Assembly: GCF_016864195.1 (NCBI RefSeq)
Contig: NZ_CP045202.1
Span: 620,001 to 684,000, forward strand
Direction of reading: 5' to 3'
DNA: 64,000 bases
Origin: Dechloromonas sp. TW-R-39-2
GTDB lineage: Bacteria; Pseudomonadota; Gammaproteobacteria; Burkholderiales; Rhodocyclaceae
Numbering within the stretch: the first letter of the stretch is position 1; the number at the start of each line of letters is the position of its first letter. A model generated the notes under the pieces. That model was given only the letters and a program-made list of their open reading frames with translations. It did no database searches and was not told where the DNA came from. The position numbers and the translations under genes are program-made. Below, piece by piece: positions 54,621 through 63,752 of this stretch.

Positions 54621-56150
54621 ATGCCAACGAATATTCCACGCTTCATGAGCCAGCGCGCCCGCTGGCTGGTTCTCCTGGCGCTCTGGGTCGGCGCGGTCGG
54701 CTGGTCGCTGCATAGTTCGATCGACGATATCCGCCGCCACAATCAGGATGTCGTGACGGAGGGCGCACGCAACATGTTCCGCATGGTGGTGCTGACCCGG
54801 CTGTGGAATTCGCAACATGGCGGCGTCTATGTCGCGGTCGACGAGCAAACCAAGCCGAATCCCTACCTCAAGCATCCGTTGCGCGATATTTCGGATAATC
54901 ACGGGCGACAACTGACGCTGATCAATCCGGCCTACATGACGCGCCTGATCAGCGAACTGGCCCGGCAGGACGAAGGCGTCGTTTTCCGCATTACCAGTCT
55001 CAAGCCGGTCAATCCGCGCAATGCGGCGGATGACTGGGAGCGCAATGCGCTGGAAGCCTTCGAACGTGGCGTTCCCGAGGTCAGCGGTTTCGAGTCGAAT
55101 GGCAGCGACGGTCTCAAGCACCGCTACATGGCCCCGCTCCTGGTGGTCGATGCCTGCCTCAAATGCCATGCGGCACAAGGCTATCAAGTCGGCGATGTGC
55201 GCGGCGGCATCAGCGTGACACAGCGTTACGAGCCTTTCCTGGCAGCGGCCCGGCCAAGCGAGCGGCAAGCCTGGATCATCCACGGCCTGATTTTCATTCT
55301 GGTGACGGGGGGCGTCTGGTGGTTGCTTGAGCAACTCCGCCGTCGCTGGGAAGATTTGCTTGGCAAGATTGCCGAAGTCGAAACCGCGCGCGACGAGCTG
55401 GTGCAGAGTGAAAAGCTGGCCTCGCTTGGCCGGATGGTGGCCGGCTTTGCCCATGAAATAAATACGCCAATCGGCGTGGCCGTCGGGGCGGTGACCAACA
55501 GCGAACATACGCTCGATGAAATCGACCGTTTGCTGGACAGTGAAGAGGTCAGCGAGGATGATTTGCGGGCGGCACTGGCCACCTTGCGACAGGGCGACGA
55601 ACTGGCGATGAGCAATCTGCGTCGGGCGGCGGCGCTGGTCCAGAGTTTCAAGCGGACCTCGATCGACCAGAGTGCCGATCATGAACGTATCTTTTCACTA
55701 CGTGAGTTGATCGAGGATGTCCTGCACAGTTTGCAGAACCAGCTCAAGCGTCTGCCGGTCAGCGTCACGGTCGACTGTCCCGAAAACCTCAAAATCGATG
55801 GCTTGCCGGGGCTGCTCGAACAATTGATGACCAACCTGCTGATGAACAGCGTGACCCACGGCTTCGATCAGGGAAGCCAGTCCGGCAAGATCTCGATCCA
55901 GGCAAAGCGTCAGGGCGAGCGGCTGATCCTGAGCTATGCCGATACCGGTGCCGGCATGACGCCGGAAGTGCTGTCGCATCTTTTCGAACCCTTTTTCACC
56001 ACCCGGCGCGGGCAGGGCGGCTCGGGGCTGGGCATGTACATCTGCCACAACATCGTCAAGGCCAAGCTGGGTGGGACGATTGCCTGCCAGAGCAAAGCGG
56101 GTGAAGGCGTGCATTTCCTGATCGATCTGCCGGCCCGCTTCGTGGAGTAA
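54621..56150 (+). CDS. Histidine kinase with periplasmic haem-type (Tll0287-like) sensor
   Basis: A 509-residue membrane kinase. Helix 1 at ~14-32; a periplasmic DUF3365/Tll0287-like domain to ~215 with a c-type haem motif CLKCH at 179-183 (DACLKCHAAQGYQVGDVRGGISV); helix 2 at ~218-236; then a coiled coil and a HisKA-like box with His278 (MVAGFAHEINTPIG) and an HATPase domain (DTGAGMTPEVL, FEPFFTTRRGQGGSGLGMY). The haem likely senses redox state or a gas such as NO or O2. Start at 54621 has GGAGG 6 bases upstream. First gene of a three-gene operon, 4 bases before the hemerythrin kinase. Confidence 0.9.
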   Translation: MPTNIPRFMSQRARWLVLLALWVGAVGWSLHSSIDDIRRHNQDVVTEGARNMFRMVVLTRLWNSQHGGVYVAVDEQTKPNPYLKHPLRDISDNHGRQLTLINPAYMTRLISELARQDEGVVFRITSLKPVNPRNAADDWERNALEAFERGVPEVSGFESNGSDGLKHRYMAPLLVVDACLKCHAAQGYQVGDVRGGISVTQRYEPFLAAARPSERQAWIIHGLIFILVTGGVWWLLEQLRRRWEDLLGKIAEVETARDELVQSEKLASLGRMVAGFAHEINTPIGVAVGAVTNSEHTLDEIDRLLDSEEVSEDDLRAALATLRQGDELAMSNLRRAAALVQSFKRTSIDQSADHERIFSLRELIEDVLHSLQNQLKRLPVSVTVDCPENLKIDGLPGLLEQLMTNLLMNSVTHGFDQGSQSGKISIQAKRQGERLILSYADTGAGMTPEVLSHLFEPFFTTRRGQGGSGLGMYICHNIVKAKLGGTIACQSKAGEGVHFLIDLPARFVE

Positions 56151-56154
56151 CGCC

Positions 56155-57582
56155 ATGGATGCTTTTGTCTGGGATGCACGTTTTGAAACCGGCCTGGCAA
56201 CGGTTGATCGTCAGCACCGCCATCTGGTTGAACTGGTCAACCAGGTAGGTGATTACCTGCTTTTCAGCTCGGGGAATGAGGCGCGACTGGAAAGCGTTTT
56301 TGCTGAGCTGGCCGATTACGCCCGTGAGCATTTTGCTGAAGAGGAGCGCTTGATGGCCGAAGCGGGTGTCGACGTCCGCCATCGCGAGCGACATGCCCGA
56401 CATCATCAGGACTTTGTCCGGCAACTGGTCAGCATGTGGGGGCGGCGCGCCCGGACGGCTGACCCGGCGGCGATGCTGCACGGCTATCTGGCCTCATGGT
56501 TGACGGTGCATATCCTGGGCGAAGATCAGGTCATGGCCCGGATGATCGAGTCGATCAGCCAGGGGGACGACCCGGCAACGGCTTTTGAAGCCCAGGCCGA
56601 GTCGCGCGACCACAGTGTTTCGGCCCTGCTTGATGCCCTGCACAAGCTTTATCACGTTCTTTCAGTCCAGAACCGTGAACTGGCGGATGCCAATCAATCG
56701 CTCGAAGACAAGGTGGCCGAGCGCACCCGGATGCTGGCCCAAAGCAATGCCTGTCTGCAGAAGGAACAGGATGATCTGCGCCATGCCCTGGCTCATCTCG
56801 AAGCGACGCAGGAGCAATTGCTGAGCAGCGAAAAAATGGCCTCGTTCGGCCGGATGGTGGCCGGTTTTGCCCATCAGCTGAATACGCCGGTCGGCATCGC
56901 CATCGGTGCCGTGAGCAACAGCGAGCAAGTCATTTCGGCCACCGAACATTTACTGGATGCCGAGGAAGTCAGTGCCGATGCCTTGCTGGCCAATTTTGCC
57001 CAGCTCCGCGAGGGCAGCCGCCTGGCGCTGAATAATCTGCAGCGGGCCGCCGATCTGGTGAGCCGCTTGAAGCGCAGCTCAATCGATCTGGAGGTCATGG
57101 AGCGTCGCGCCTTCCGCTTGCGGGAAGTGATTGACGACGTGCTGCTCGGGATGAAAGAGCGGATTGAGCTGGGCCAAGTCAGCGTCAGCGTCGATTGCGC
57201 GGTCGACCTGCTGCTGGACGGCATTCCCGGATTCTTTGAGCAGTTGCTGACAACGCTGGTGGGCAATGCCTTGCGCCATGCGTTCCCGATCGAGGGCCGC
57301 CCGGCGACGCTGCGGGTTTCTGCCATGCTTCGCGGCGATGGCCAGTTGCAGCTCTGTTGTATTGATAATGGCGTCGGCATGCCGCCCGATGTGCTGGCTC
57401 ATGTTTTTGAGCCGTTTTTTACCACCCAGCGGGCGCATGGTCGCCTCGGGCTGGGGATGTATTTGTGCTATAACCTGACGGTGTCGCGGCTTGGCGGAAC
57501 CATCGATTGCGCCAGCGTGCAAGGGCAGGGAACCACCATTCAAGTGGTATTGCCTGTCGCCACGGGGGAGACAAAAAAATGA
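56155..57582 (+). CDS. Hemerythrin-histidine kinase fusion
   Basis: A 475-residue soluble kinase. Residues 1-~132 are a bacteriohemerythrin domain with the di-iron ligands in place: His21 (DRQHRHL), His59 and Glu63 (HFAEEERLM), His80/His84 (RHARHHQDF), His119 and Asp124 (TVHILGEDQ). A coiled coil (~165-232) leads to the phosphoacceptor box with His240 (MVAGFAHQLNTPVG) and an HATPase domain (IDNGVGMPPDVL, FEPFFTTQRAHGRLGLGMY). The residue after the His is Gln where most kinases have Glu or Asp, which may change phosphatase activity. Hemerythrins bind O2 or NO, so this is a likely gas sensor. The stop overlaps the next gene (ATGA). Confidence 0.92.
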   Translation: MDAFVWDARFETGLATVDRQHRHLVELVNQVGDYLLFSSGNEARLESVFAELADYAREHFAEEERLMAEAGVDVRHRERHARHHQDFVRQLVSMWGRRARTADPAAMLHGYLASWLTVHILGEDQVMARMIESISQGDDPATAFEAQAESRDHSVSALLDALHKLYHVLSVQNRELADANQSLEDKVAERTRMLAQSNACLQKEQDDLRHALAHLEATQEQLLSSEKMASFGRMVAGFAHQLNTPVGIAIGAVSNSEQVISATEHLLDAEEVSADALLANFAQLREGSRLALNNLQRAADLVSRLKRSSIDLEVMERRAFRLREVIDDVLLGMKERIELGQVSVSVDCAVDLLLDGIPGFFEQLLTTLVGNALRHAFPIEGRPATLRVSAMLRGDGQLQLCCIDNGVGMPPDVLAHVFEPFFTTQRAHGRLGLGMYLCYNLTVSRLGGTIDCASVQGQGTTIQVVLPVATGETKK

Positions 57583-59135
57583 AACTGATTCGCAGCAAGG
57601 CGGTGGATGATGTGCAACCGGCCAGAGAGCCGGGTAATCCGAGGCATTCATGGAAAGTCCTGGTGGTCGACGATGAGGCCGATATCCGGACCCTGACCCG
57701 GCTCAACCTGAAGGGCTTCAGCTTTGACGGACGCGAAATCGAGTTCCTCGAAGCGGCTTCGGCGTACGAAGCTCGGCAGCTTCTTGAGGCCCATGACGAT
57801 ATTGCGATTGCCTTGATCGACGTGGTCATGGAAACCGACGATGCCGGTCTGAAACTGGTCGAATACATCCGCAAGACGCTGAACAACGCCATGATCCGGC
57901 TGGTCATTCGTACCGGTCAGCCGGGTGTGGCGCCTGAGCGCTATGTCATCGACAACTTCGATATCGACGATTACAAGGATAAAACCGAGTTGACCGCGAC
58001 ACGCCTGTACACCACGGTGCGTTCGTCGATCAAAGCCTATCGCGATCTCAAGACCATCGACCTCAACCGGGTTGGTCTGGCGCAGGTGCTTGCGGCAGCG
58101 CCCGAGTTGTACCGGATTTCCAGTTCGTCACTGAACAATTTCTTCGAAGGGGTGCTGACCCAGATCGTCGGCCTGTGCCACCTGGCCGACATGAGCTTCA
58201 TCTCGACGATCGATGGCCTGATTGCCACCTTCGACGGGCGTGAGGTGATGATCCAGGCAACCACCGGGCCAGTCAGCGACCAGCAGCGTTTTGACGAGAT
58301 TCGCCAGCAGTGCATCCAGGCCGTGACGCACGGTAACGTTCCCGAGAAAATCCGCCAGCGCGGCATCGTCATTCCCCTGACTGTCGGTGTCCAGCCGGTT
58401 GGCTTTGTCTATGTCGAGCCGACGCGCGAGTTGTCGAGCAGCGATCTCGATCTGCTCAAGGTCATGGCACAGCAATGTTCGAGCGCGCTGGAAAATCTGC
58501 GCCTGCATCTCGATTTGCGGACCGCCTACGATAACGCCATCGACATGCTGGCTGAAATTGCCGAGTTCAAGGACAAAACCACCGGCCAGCACATTCAGCG
58601 CATTGACAGTTATACCCGGCTGGTCGCCGTCGAGTTGGGCGTGGCGGAAGATGAGGCCGCCCTTTATGGCAAGGCCAGCCGACTGCACGATGTCGGGAAA
58701 ATCGGGATTCCGGATGAGATTTTGCGCAAAAGAGGCAAGTTGACCGCGGAAGAGTTCGAGGTCATGAAAACCCATGTGACGATCGGCGCCAGCATTTTGT
58801 CGCACGACAAGTCGCTGGCCATGGCGCGCGAAGTTGCCCAGTCGCACCACGAACGCTGGGATGGCAGCGGTTATCCCGCCGGCAAGCCCTCACGCGAGGC
58901 GTCGCTGCTCACCCGCATAGTCTCGGTTGTCGATGTCTTCGATGCCCTGATCAGCCGTCGTCCCTACAAGGCGCCGTGGTCGCTCGAAGAGGCGGCGGCC
59001 AATATCGAGGCAGCGGCAGGGCAGCAGTTCGATCCGACGGTGGTGGCGGCTTTTCTCAAGCTGTTGCGCCAAGGTGATCTGGCCGAACTGATCGCTTCGG
59101 TGCATGCCGATAACGAGAGTGGTTCCGGGCACTAG
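57579..59135 (+). CDS. Response regulator: REC-DUF3369-HD-GYP phosphodiesterase
   Basis: A 518-residue c-di-GMP phosphodiesterase. Receiver domain at ~24-150 (VLVVDDEADIR with acidic pocket, phospho-acceptor Asp81 in IALIDVVMETDDAG, Lys134 in DYKDKTEL), a GAF-like DUF3369 domain at ~150-310, and an HD-GYP domain at ~325-500 with His370-Asp371 (RLHDVGKIGIPDEIL), HHERWDGSGYP with GYP at 431-433 and VVDVFDALISRRPYK. All catalytic residues are present. ATG overlaps the stop of the hemerythrin kinase. It is the obvious output of the two kinases before it. Confidence 0.93.
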   Translation: MKLIRSKAVDDVQPAREPGNPRHSWKVLVVDDEADIRTLTRLNLKGFSFDGREIEFLEAASAYEARQLLEAHDDIAIALIDVVMETDDAGLKLVEYIRKTLNNAMIRLVIRTGQPGVAPERYVIDNFDIDDYKDKTELTATRLYTTVRSSIKAYRDLKTIDLNRVGLAQVLAAAPELYRISSSSLNNFFEGVLTQIVGLCHLADMSFISTIDGLIATFDGREVMIQATTGPVSDQQRFDEIRQQCIQAVTHGNVPEKIRQRGIVIPLTVGVQPVGFVYVEPTRELSSSDLDLLKVMAQQCSSALENLRLHLDLRTAYDNAIDMLAEIAEFKDKTTGQHIQRIDSYTRLVAVELGVAEDEAALYGKASRLHDVGKIGIPDEILRKRGKLTAEEFEVMKTHVTIGASILSHDKSLAMAREVAQSHHERWDGSGYPAGKPSREASLLTRIVSVVDVFDALISRRPYKAPWSLEEAAANIEAAAGQQFDPTVVAAFLKLLRQGDLAELIASVHADNESGSGH

Positions 59136-59156
59136 CCGCTGATCCGGATCGCTCGC

Positions 59157-59879
59157 TCAGCTGGTCAGCCAGTTGATGCTGGCCAGAAAAAGATAGCCGG
59201 CCCCGTAGACCGTCTTGATGAAGGCCGGGCTTTCGGCATTGGGCTCCAGTTTGCGTCGCAGACGGGAAATCCGTACGTCGATGCTGCGGTCGGTCGGTGA
59301 CAGATCGCGCATGCCCATCAGTTGCTCGCGTTGCAGGATGCGGTTCGGATGGTTGATGAAAACCTTGAGCAATTCGGCTTCGGTCGTGCTGAGCAGTTGC
59401 TCCTCGCCATTCGGTGAAAGCAGTGCATTGTTGGCCAGGTTGAAGCGCCAGCCACCGAATTCGGCAATCTGCCGGCCCGTGCCGTTTTCCTGACCACCGG
59501 TTTCCCGCCGGCGCAGAATGCTGCGAACGCGGGCAACCAGTTCGCGTGGTTCGAAAGGCTTGAGAACATAATCATCGGCCCCGAGTTCGAGCCCCATCAC
59601 CCGGTCGCTGACGTGGGCGCGGCCGGTCAGGATGACAATGCCGCAGGCCGTAATCGCCCGGACGCGCTGCATGACCTCCAGACCATCCATGTCGGGCAGC
59701 CCGAGATCGATGATGCACAGGTCGGGCTGCAGGGTGCGCAGGCGACGCAACAGATCGCTGGCGCTGCGGCACCAGACGGTGCGAAACGAGAAATCGCCAA
59801 GGACCTGCTCGATGATCCGGGCGACGTCCGGGTCATCTTCGACAATGGCGATCAGCTTTGGGGATTCTGCCTCTTTCAT
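59157..59879 (-). CDS. OmpR/PhoB-type response regulator
   Basis: A 240-residue regulator: receiver domain with IVEDDPDVAR, Asp58 (LCIIDLGLPDMDG), and the LKPFEP switch Lys; then a winged-helix DNA-binding domain at ~140-235 (LLSTTEAELLKVFINHPNRILQREQL, RSIDVRISRLRRKLEP, IKTVYGAGYLF). It overlaps the hybrid kinase gene by 4 bases, so they are partners. Targets unknown. Confidence 0.93.
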   Translation of the reverse strand: MKEAESPKLIAIVEDDPDVARIIEQVLGDFSFRTVWCRSASDLLRRLRTLQPDLCIIDLGLPDMDGLEVMQRVRAITACGIVILTGRAHVSDRVMGLELGADDYVLKPFEPRELVARVRSILRRRETGGQENGTGRQIAEFGGWRFNLANNALLSPNGEEQLLSTTEAELLKVFINHPNRILQREQLMGMRDLSPTDRSIDVRISRLRRKLEPNAESPAFIKTVYGAGYLFLASINWLTS

Positions 59880-61897
59880 GACTTGCCTTTATTGATGCGT
59901 TGCAGTGCCCGAGCCAGATCCTGACGGACAAAGGGTTTGCCGAGCAGGGGGATGGTGCTGTCGGCGGCTTCGTCGATTTCATCGGTATAGCCACTCATCA
60001 GCACAATGCGTATCCATGGATGATCCGCTCCGATACGGCTTGCCAGTTGCCGGCCATTGAGACCGCCGGGCATGATGACGTCGCTGACGACGATGGCGAT
60101 GTCGGGAATGTGGGTGATCATTTCAAGGGCTTGCTCACCGTTTTCGGCTTCAATCACCGGGTAGCCGAGATCGATCAACTGCTGGCGAACGACGCGCCGG
60201 ACATTCGGTTCATCTTCAACGAGCAGCACCAGTTCTCCGCCATGCGTCAGCGGTACATCGTCGTCCGGCAGATCGAGTTCCTCTTCCGGCGTGGTTAGTG
60301 GCAGGACCATCAGGACCGTCGTTCCCTGGCCGGGCTGGCTCTGGATCGAAATGCCGCCGCCGGACTGCTTGACGAAGCCATAAGCCATCGACAAGCCCAG
60401 CCCGCTGCCCAGACCAAAGCGTTTGGTCGTGAAAAACGGTTCGAACACACGCGCCAGCGTCGCTGCATCCATGCCTGTACCGTTGTCGGCCACTTCGATC
60501 ATGGCGTAGCGGCCAGGCGTGACATCGAAAGCGGCCGCATCGGTGGTTAGCTCGACTGGGCGGGCAGCAATGTGCAGCCGGCCGCCATCCGGCATGGCAT
60601 CGCGCGCATTGAGCGCGAAATTGAGCAGGGCGCTTTCAAGTTGCCCCGGGTCGACCAGCGCGTGGACCGAAATACTCGACAGGTCGGTCGAGACGGCGAC
60701 CGACTCCGGCAGTGAGCGACGAACCAGCTTGCCGAGGTTGCCGATCAGGTGGCCGATGTCCACCGCTTGCGGCTCAAGCGGTTGCTGGCGCGAAAAGGTC
60801 AGCAGCCGCTTGATCAACTGCACGCCGCGCCGGGCGGATTGCAGCGCGGGCTCGACGAATTCGTTGACGCCGGCATCGTCCGGGCGATGGTCCTGGAGGG
60901 CTGCCAGATTGCCGATAATGACGGTCAGCAGGTTGTTGAAGTCGTGGGCCAATCCCCCGGTCAACTGTCCGATTGCCTCCATTTTCTGGGCCTGGACGAG
61001 TGCTGCCTGCATCCGTTTTTGTTCGGTGATGTCGTAAGAAAAGACAAAGAAACCGAGTGTTTCGCCTTCCGGGCTGATTTCGGGAACCAGTGTGCTGCGG
61101 GCAAAGAAGGCCTTTCCGTGACGGTCGACCTGATATTCGTAAGTAACCTGATGGCCGGAAAGCGCTTTCTTGACCGAGTCGCGCACGGCGCCATAGACCT
61201 TGGCCCCGATCACATCGGGGACGGCGCTGCCGATGACCGAGCCTTCCGGCAAACCGAACCAGTCGGAGTAGCCCTTGTTGGCGTAACGGTAAACCTCATG
61301 CTTGTCGACGTAACCGATCAGGATGGGAATGGTGTCGTTGATCAGGCGCAGGCGTTCCTCGCTGCGCCTCAGGGCGGCAGCGATGCGCGTGTTCTCGGTG
61401 TTGGCGCGGGTCAGGTTGGCATTGGCATTTTCGAGCTGGGCGGTACGGCGGCGAACACGCTCTTCGAGCTGGATGTTCTGGTGTTCGGTCAGGTTCTCGA
61501 TGTACCGCTGCTCGGTCACGTCGCTGTACAGGGTGACGAAACCCTTGTCGAGCAGCGGCTCCCCGCGTAACAGCAGAACCCGGCCGTTTGGTCGCTGGCG
61601 CTCCGTGATGTGCGGCGCAAAACTTGCCGCTGCGCTTACGCGCTCGGTGATCTGGCTTTCAAGATCGCCGGGGCCGTATTCGCCGCGTTCGGCATTGAAG
61701 CGAATGAAGCGTTCGAACGGTGTGCCGACCTGAGCCAGATCCTCCGGAAAGTCAAGCAGGCGGAGAAAGGGCTCGTTCCATGCGACAAGACGCAGGTTGG
61801 CGTCGAAGACGGTAATTCCCTGGTCGAGCAGGTCCAGGCCAGCTTGCAGCATTTCGTAGCGCTGGGTGGTGTCGGGGGAGGGGAGCGAACTGTCCAT
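59876..61897 (-). CDS. Hybrid sensor histidine kinase with two PAS domains
   Basis: A 673-residue soluble kinase with no membrane helix. PAS-7 domain ~20-130 (LDQGITVFDANLRLVAWNEPFLRLLDFPEDL), a coiled coil (NIQLEERVRRRTAQLENANANLTRANTEN), a second PAS ~185-295, HisKA with His318 (IGQLTGGLAHDFNNLL), HATPase (VADNGTGMDAATL, FEPFFTTKRFGLGSGLGLSM), and a C-terminal receiver domain (LLVEDEPNVRR, VSDVIMPGGLNGR). Signals through its own receiver and the OmpR-type regulator encoded next. Cytoplasmic sensing, ligand unknown. The start at 61897 begins the first PAS domain within a dozen residues. Confidence 0.92.
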   Translation of the reverse strand: MDSSLPSPDTTQRYEMLQAGLDLLDQGITVFDANLRLVAWNEPFLRLLDFPEDLAQVGTPFERFIRFNAERGEYGPGDLESQITERVSAAASFAPHITERQRPNGRVLLLRGEPLLDKGFVTLYSDVTEQRYIENLTEHQNIQLEERVRRRTAQLENANANLTRANTENTRIAAALRRSEERLRLINDTIPILIGYVDKHEVYRYANKGYSDWFGLPEGSVIGSAVPDVIGAKVYGAVRDSVKKALSGHQVTYEYQVDRHGKAFFARSTLVPEISPEGETLGFFVFSYDITEQKRMQAALVQAQKMEAIGQLTGGLAHDFNNLLTVIIGNLAALQDHRPDDAGVNEFVEPALQSARRGVQLIKRLLTFSRQQPLEPQAVDIGHLIGNLGKLVRRSLPESVAVSTDLSSISVHALVDPGQLESALLNFALNARDAMPDGGRLHIAARPVELTTDAAAFDVTPGRYAMIEVADNGTGMDAATLARVFEPFFTTKRFGLGSGLGLSMAYGFVKQSGGGISIQSQPGQGTTVLMVLPLTTPEEELDLPDDDVPLTHGGELVLLVEDEPNVRRVVRQQLIDLGYPVIEAENGEQALEMITHIPDIAIVVSDVIMPGGLNGRQLASRIGADHPWIRIVLMSGYTDEIDEAADSTIPLLGKPFVRQDLARALQRINKGKS

Positions 61898-61936
61898 GGG
61901 GCGATTCTAGTGCAGACGGTTGGTCGGCTTCGGGCG

Positions 61937-61953
61937 TGTAACGATTCGTTACA
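61937..61953. promoter_or_regulatory. Perfect 17-base palindrome, candidate operator
   Basis: TGTAACGATTCGTTACA reads the same on both strands apart from the central base. It lies in the divergent region between the hybrid kinase gene (start 61897) and the acyl-CoA synthetase gene (start 62055), 28 bases before a TTGACA (61981-61986) that may be the -35 of the latter. The form suits a dimeric TetR- or GntR-like repressor; the protein is unknown. Confidence 0.5.
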
Positions 61954-62054
61954 TTCTGCCAATAGTTGTGCAAGAGTGTTTTGACATCCTCACTAAAAAA
62001 TTAGAAGCCCAAAAAGAGAACAGCGCTTTTCGAAAGAATCGTGAGGAGATATTT

Positions 62055-63695
62055 GTGGCAAGTCATCCCTATGCCGTCGGGCTCGATCAGAACCCGGCGA
62101 ACTACGTTGCGCTTTCACCGCTGAGTTTTATCGAGCGGTCAGCCTTCGTTTACCCGAAGCGTATTTCCGTCATCCAGGGCGAGCGTCAATATACCTGGAA
62201 AGAAAGCTACGACCGTTGTCGCCAACTGGCCTCGGCACTCAAGGTGCGTGGTATCGGCAAGGGCGATACCGTCGCCGTCATGCTGCCGAATACGGCGCCG
62301 ATGTTCGAGTGTCATTTCGGCGTGCCGATGACCGGTGCCGTACTCAATACCCTGAATACCCGTCTTGACGCCGAAGCCATTGCCTTCATGCTGCAACACG
62401 GCGAAGCCAAGGTGCTGATCACCGATCCTGAGTTCCTCAAGACGGTCAAGGCAGCGCTGGCCTTGATCGAGGGCCCGAAGCCGCTGGTCATCGATATCGT
62501 CGATGCCGACTATCCGGGCGCTGAACGGCTCGGTGAAAAAGACTACGAGGCCTTCATCAATGAAGGCGATCCCGATTTCGTCTGGCAGTTGCCGGACAGC
62601 GAATGGGATGCCATTGCCCTGAACTACACCTCGGGTACGACAGGTAATCCGAAGGGCGTGGTGTATCACCATCGTGGTGCCTATCTCAATTCGGCCAGCA
62701 ACATCATTTCCTGGGGCATGCCGCCGCACGCGGTCTATCTCTGGACGCTGCCGATGTTCCATTGCAACGGCTGGTGTTTCCCCTGGACGCTGGCAGCCAA
62801 TGCCGGGACCAGCGTCTGTCTGCGCAAGGTCGACCCGGCACTGATCTTCGGCCTGATCAAGGAACACAAGGTCAGCCACATGTGCGGCGCGCCCATCGTG
62901 TACGGCATGATGATCAATGCCCCGGCCGCGCTCAAGGAAGGCATCACGCATCAGGTCAACGGCCTGATCGCCGGCGCTGCGCCACCTGCCGCGATTATCG
63001 AGGGGGCGGAACAGATGGGGTTCAATATCACCCATGTTTACGGGTTGACCGAGACATACGGTCCGGCTGCCGTCTGTGCCAAGCACCCGGAATGGGACAA
63101 GTTGCCGATCGATCTGCGGGCCGCCCGCAATGGCCGCCAGGGCGTCAATTACCACATGCAGGAAGCGATCACCGTGCTCGACCCGGTGACCATGCAGCCG
63201 GTGCCCTGGGATGGTGAAACGATGGGCGAGATCATGTTCCGCGGCAATCTGGTGATGAAGGGCTACCTGAAAAACCCGAAAGCGACGGAAGAAGCTTTTG
63301 CCGGCGGCTGGTTCCACACTGGCGACCTGGCCGTCGTGCATAGCGATGGTTACGTCAAGATCAAGGATCGTTCCAAGGACATCATCATTTCCGGCGGCGA
63401 GAACATTTCATCGCTTGAGGTCGAGGATGTGCTGTATCGCCATCCGTCCGTGATTGCTGCCGCCGTGGTGGCCAAGCCTGACGAAAAGTGGGGCGAGGTG
63501 CCGGCCGCCTTCATCGAGTTGAAGGATGGGGTGAAAACGACAGAAACCGAGATCATCGAACACTGCCGCAGCCATCTGGCCCGCTTCAAGGTACCGAAGG
63601 TCATTGTCTTTGGCGAATTACCCAAGACCTCGACCGGCAAGATCCAGAAATACGTCCTGCGTCAGCACGCCAATTCGGCGCTCGCCATCGAATGA
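62055..63695 (+). CDS. AMP-dependent acyl-CoA synthetase (fatty-acid/DmdB-like)
   Basis: A 546-residue ligase of the AMP-binding superfamily that joins a carboxylic acid to CoA. Motifs: LNYTSGTTGNPKGVVYHHRGAYLN (P-loop), MFHCNGWCFPWTLAANAGTSVCLRK, HVYGLTETYGPAAVC, GGWFHTGDLAVVHSDGYVKIKDRSKDIIISGGENISS and the C-terminal catalytic Lys in SKTSTGKIQKYVLR-like TSTGKIQKY. The start is GTG (VASHPYAVGLDQNPANYVALSPLSF), with GAGGAG 6 bases upstream. It resembles medium-chain and methylmercaptopropionate ligases; the exact acid cannot be told. The next gene, etfB, suggests fatty-acid oxidation. Confidence 0.9.
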   Translation: MASHPYAVGLDQNPANYVALSPLSFIERSAFVYPKRISVIQGERQYTWKESYDRCRQLASALKVRGIGKGDTVAVMLPNTAPMFECHFGVPMTGAVLNTLNTRLDAEAIAFMLQHGEAKVLITDPEFLKTVKAALALIEGPKPLVIDIVDADYPGAERLGEKDYEAFINEGDPDFVWQLPDSEWDAIALNYTSGTTGNPKGVVYHHRGAYLNSASNIISWGMPPHAVYLWTLPMFHCNGWCFPWTLAANAGTSVCLRKVDPALIFGLIKEHKVSHMCGAPIVYGMMINAPAALKEGITHQVNGLIAGAAPPAAIIEGAEQMGFNITHVYGLTETYGPAAVCAKHPEWDKLPIDLRAARNGRQGVNYHMQEAITVLDPVTMQPVPWDGETMGEIMFRGNLVMKGYLKNPKATEEAFAGGWFHTGDLAVVHSDGYVKIKDRSKDIIISGGENISSLEVEDVLYRHPSVIAAAVVAKPDEKWGEVPAAFIELKDGVKTTETEIIEHCRSHLARFKVPKVIVFGELPKTSTGKIQKYVLRQHANSALAIE

Positions 63696-63699
63696 TCGC

Positions 63700-63739
63700 A
63701 GCCCCTGCCGTGCTGATGCCGGTGGGGGCTTCGTTTTTC
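63700..63739 (+). terminator. Terminator-like hairpin before etfB
   Basis: GCCCC-TG-CCG (63701-63710) faces CGG-TG-GGGGC (63720-63729) with two mismatches, then TTCGTTTTT. It probably ends the acyl-CoA synthetase transcript or reduces read-through into etfB. Confidence 0.55.
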
Positions 63740-63752
63740 AAAGGAAACAAAC

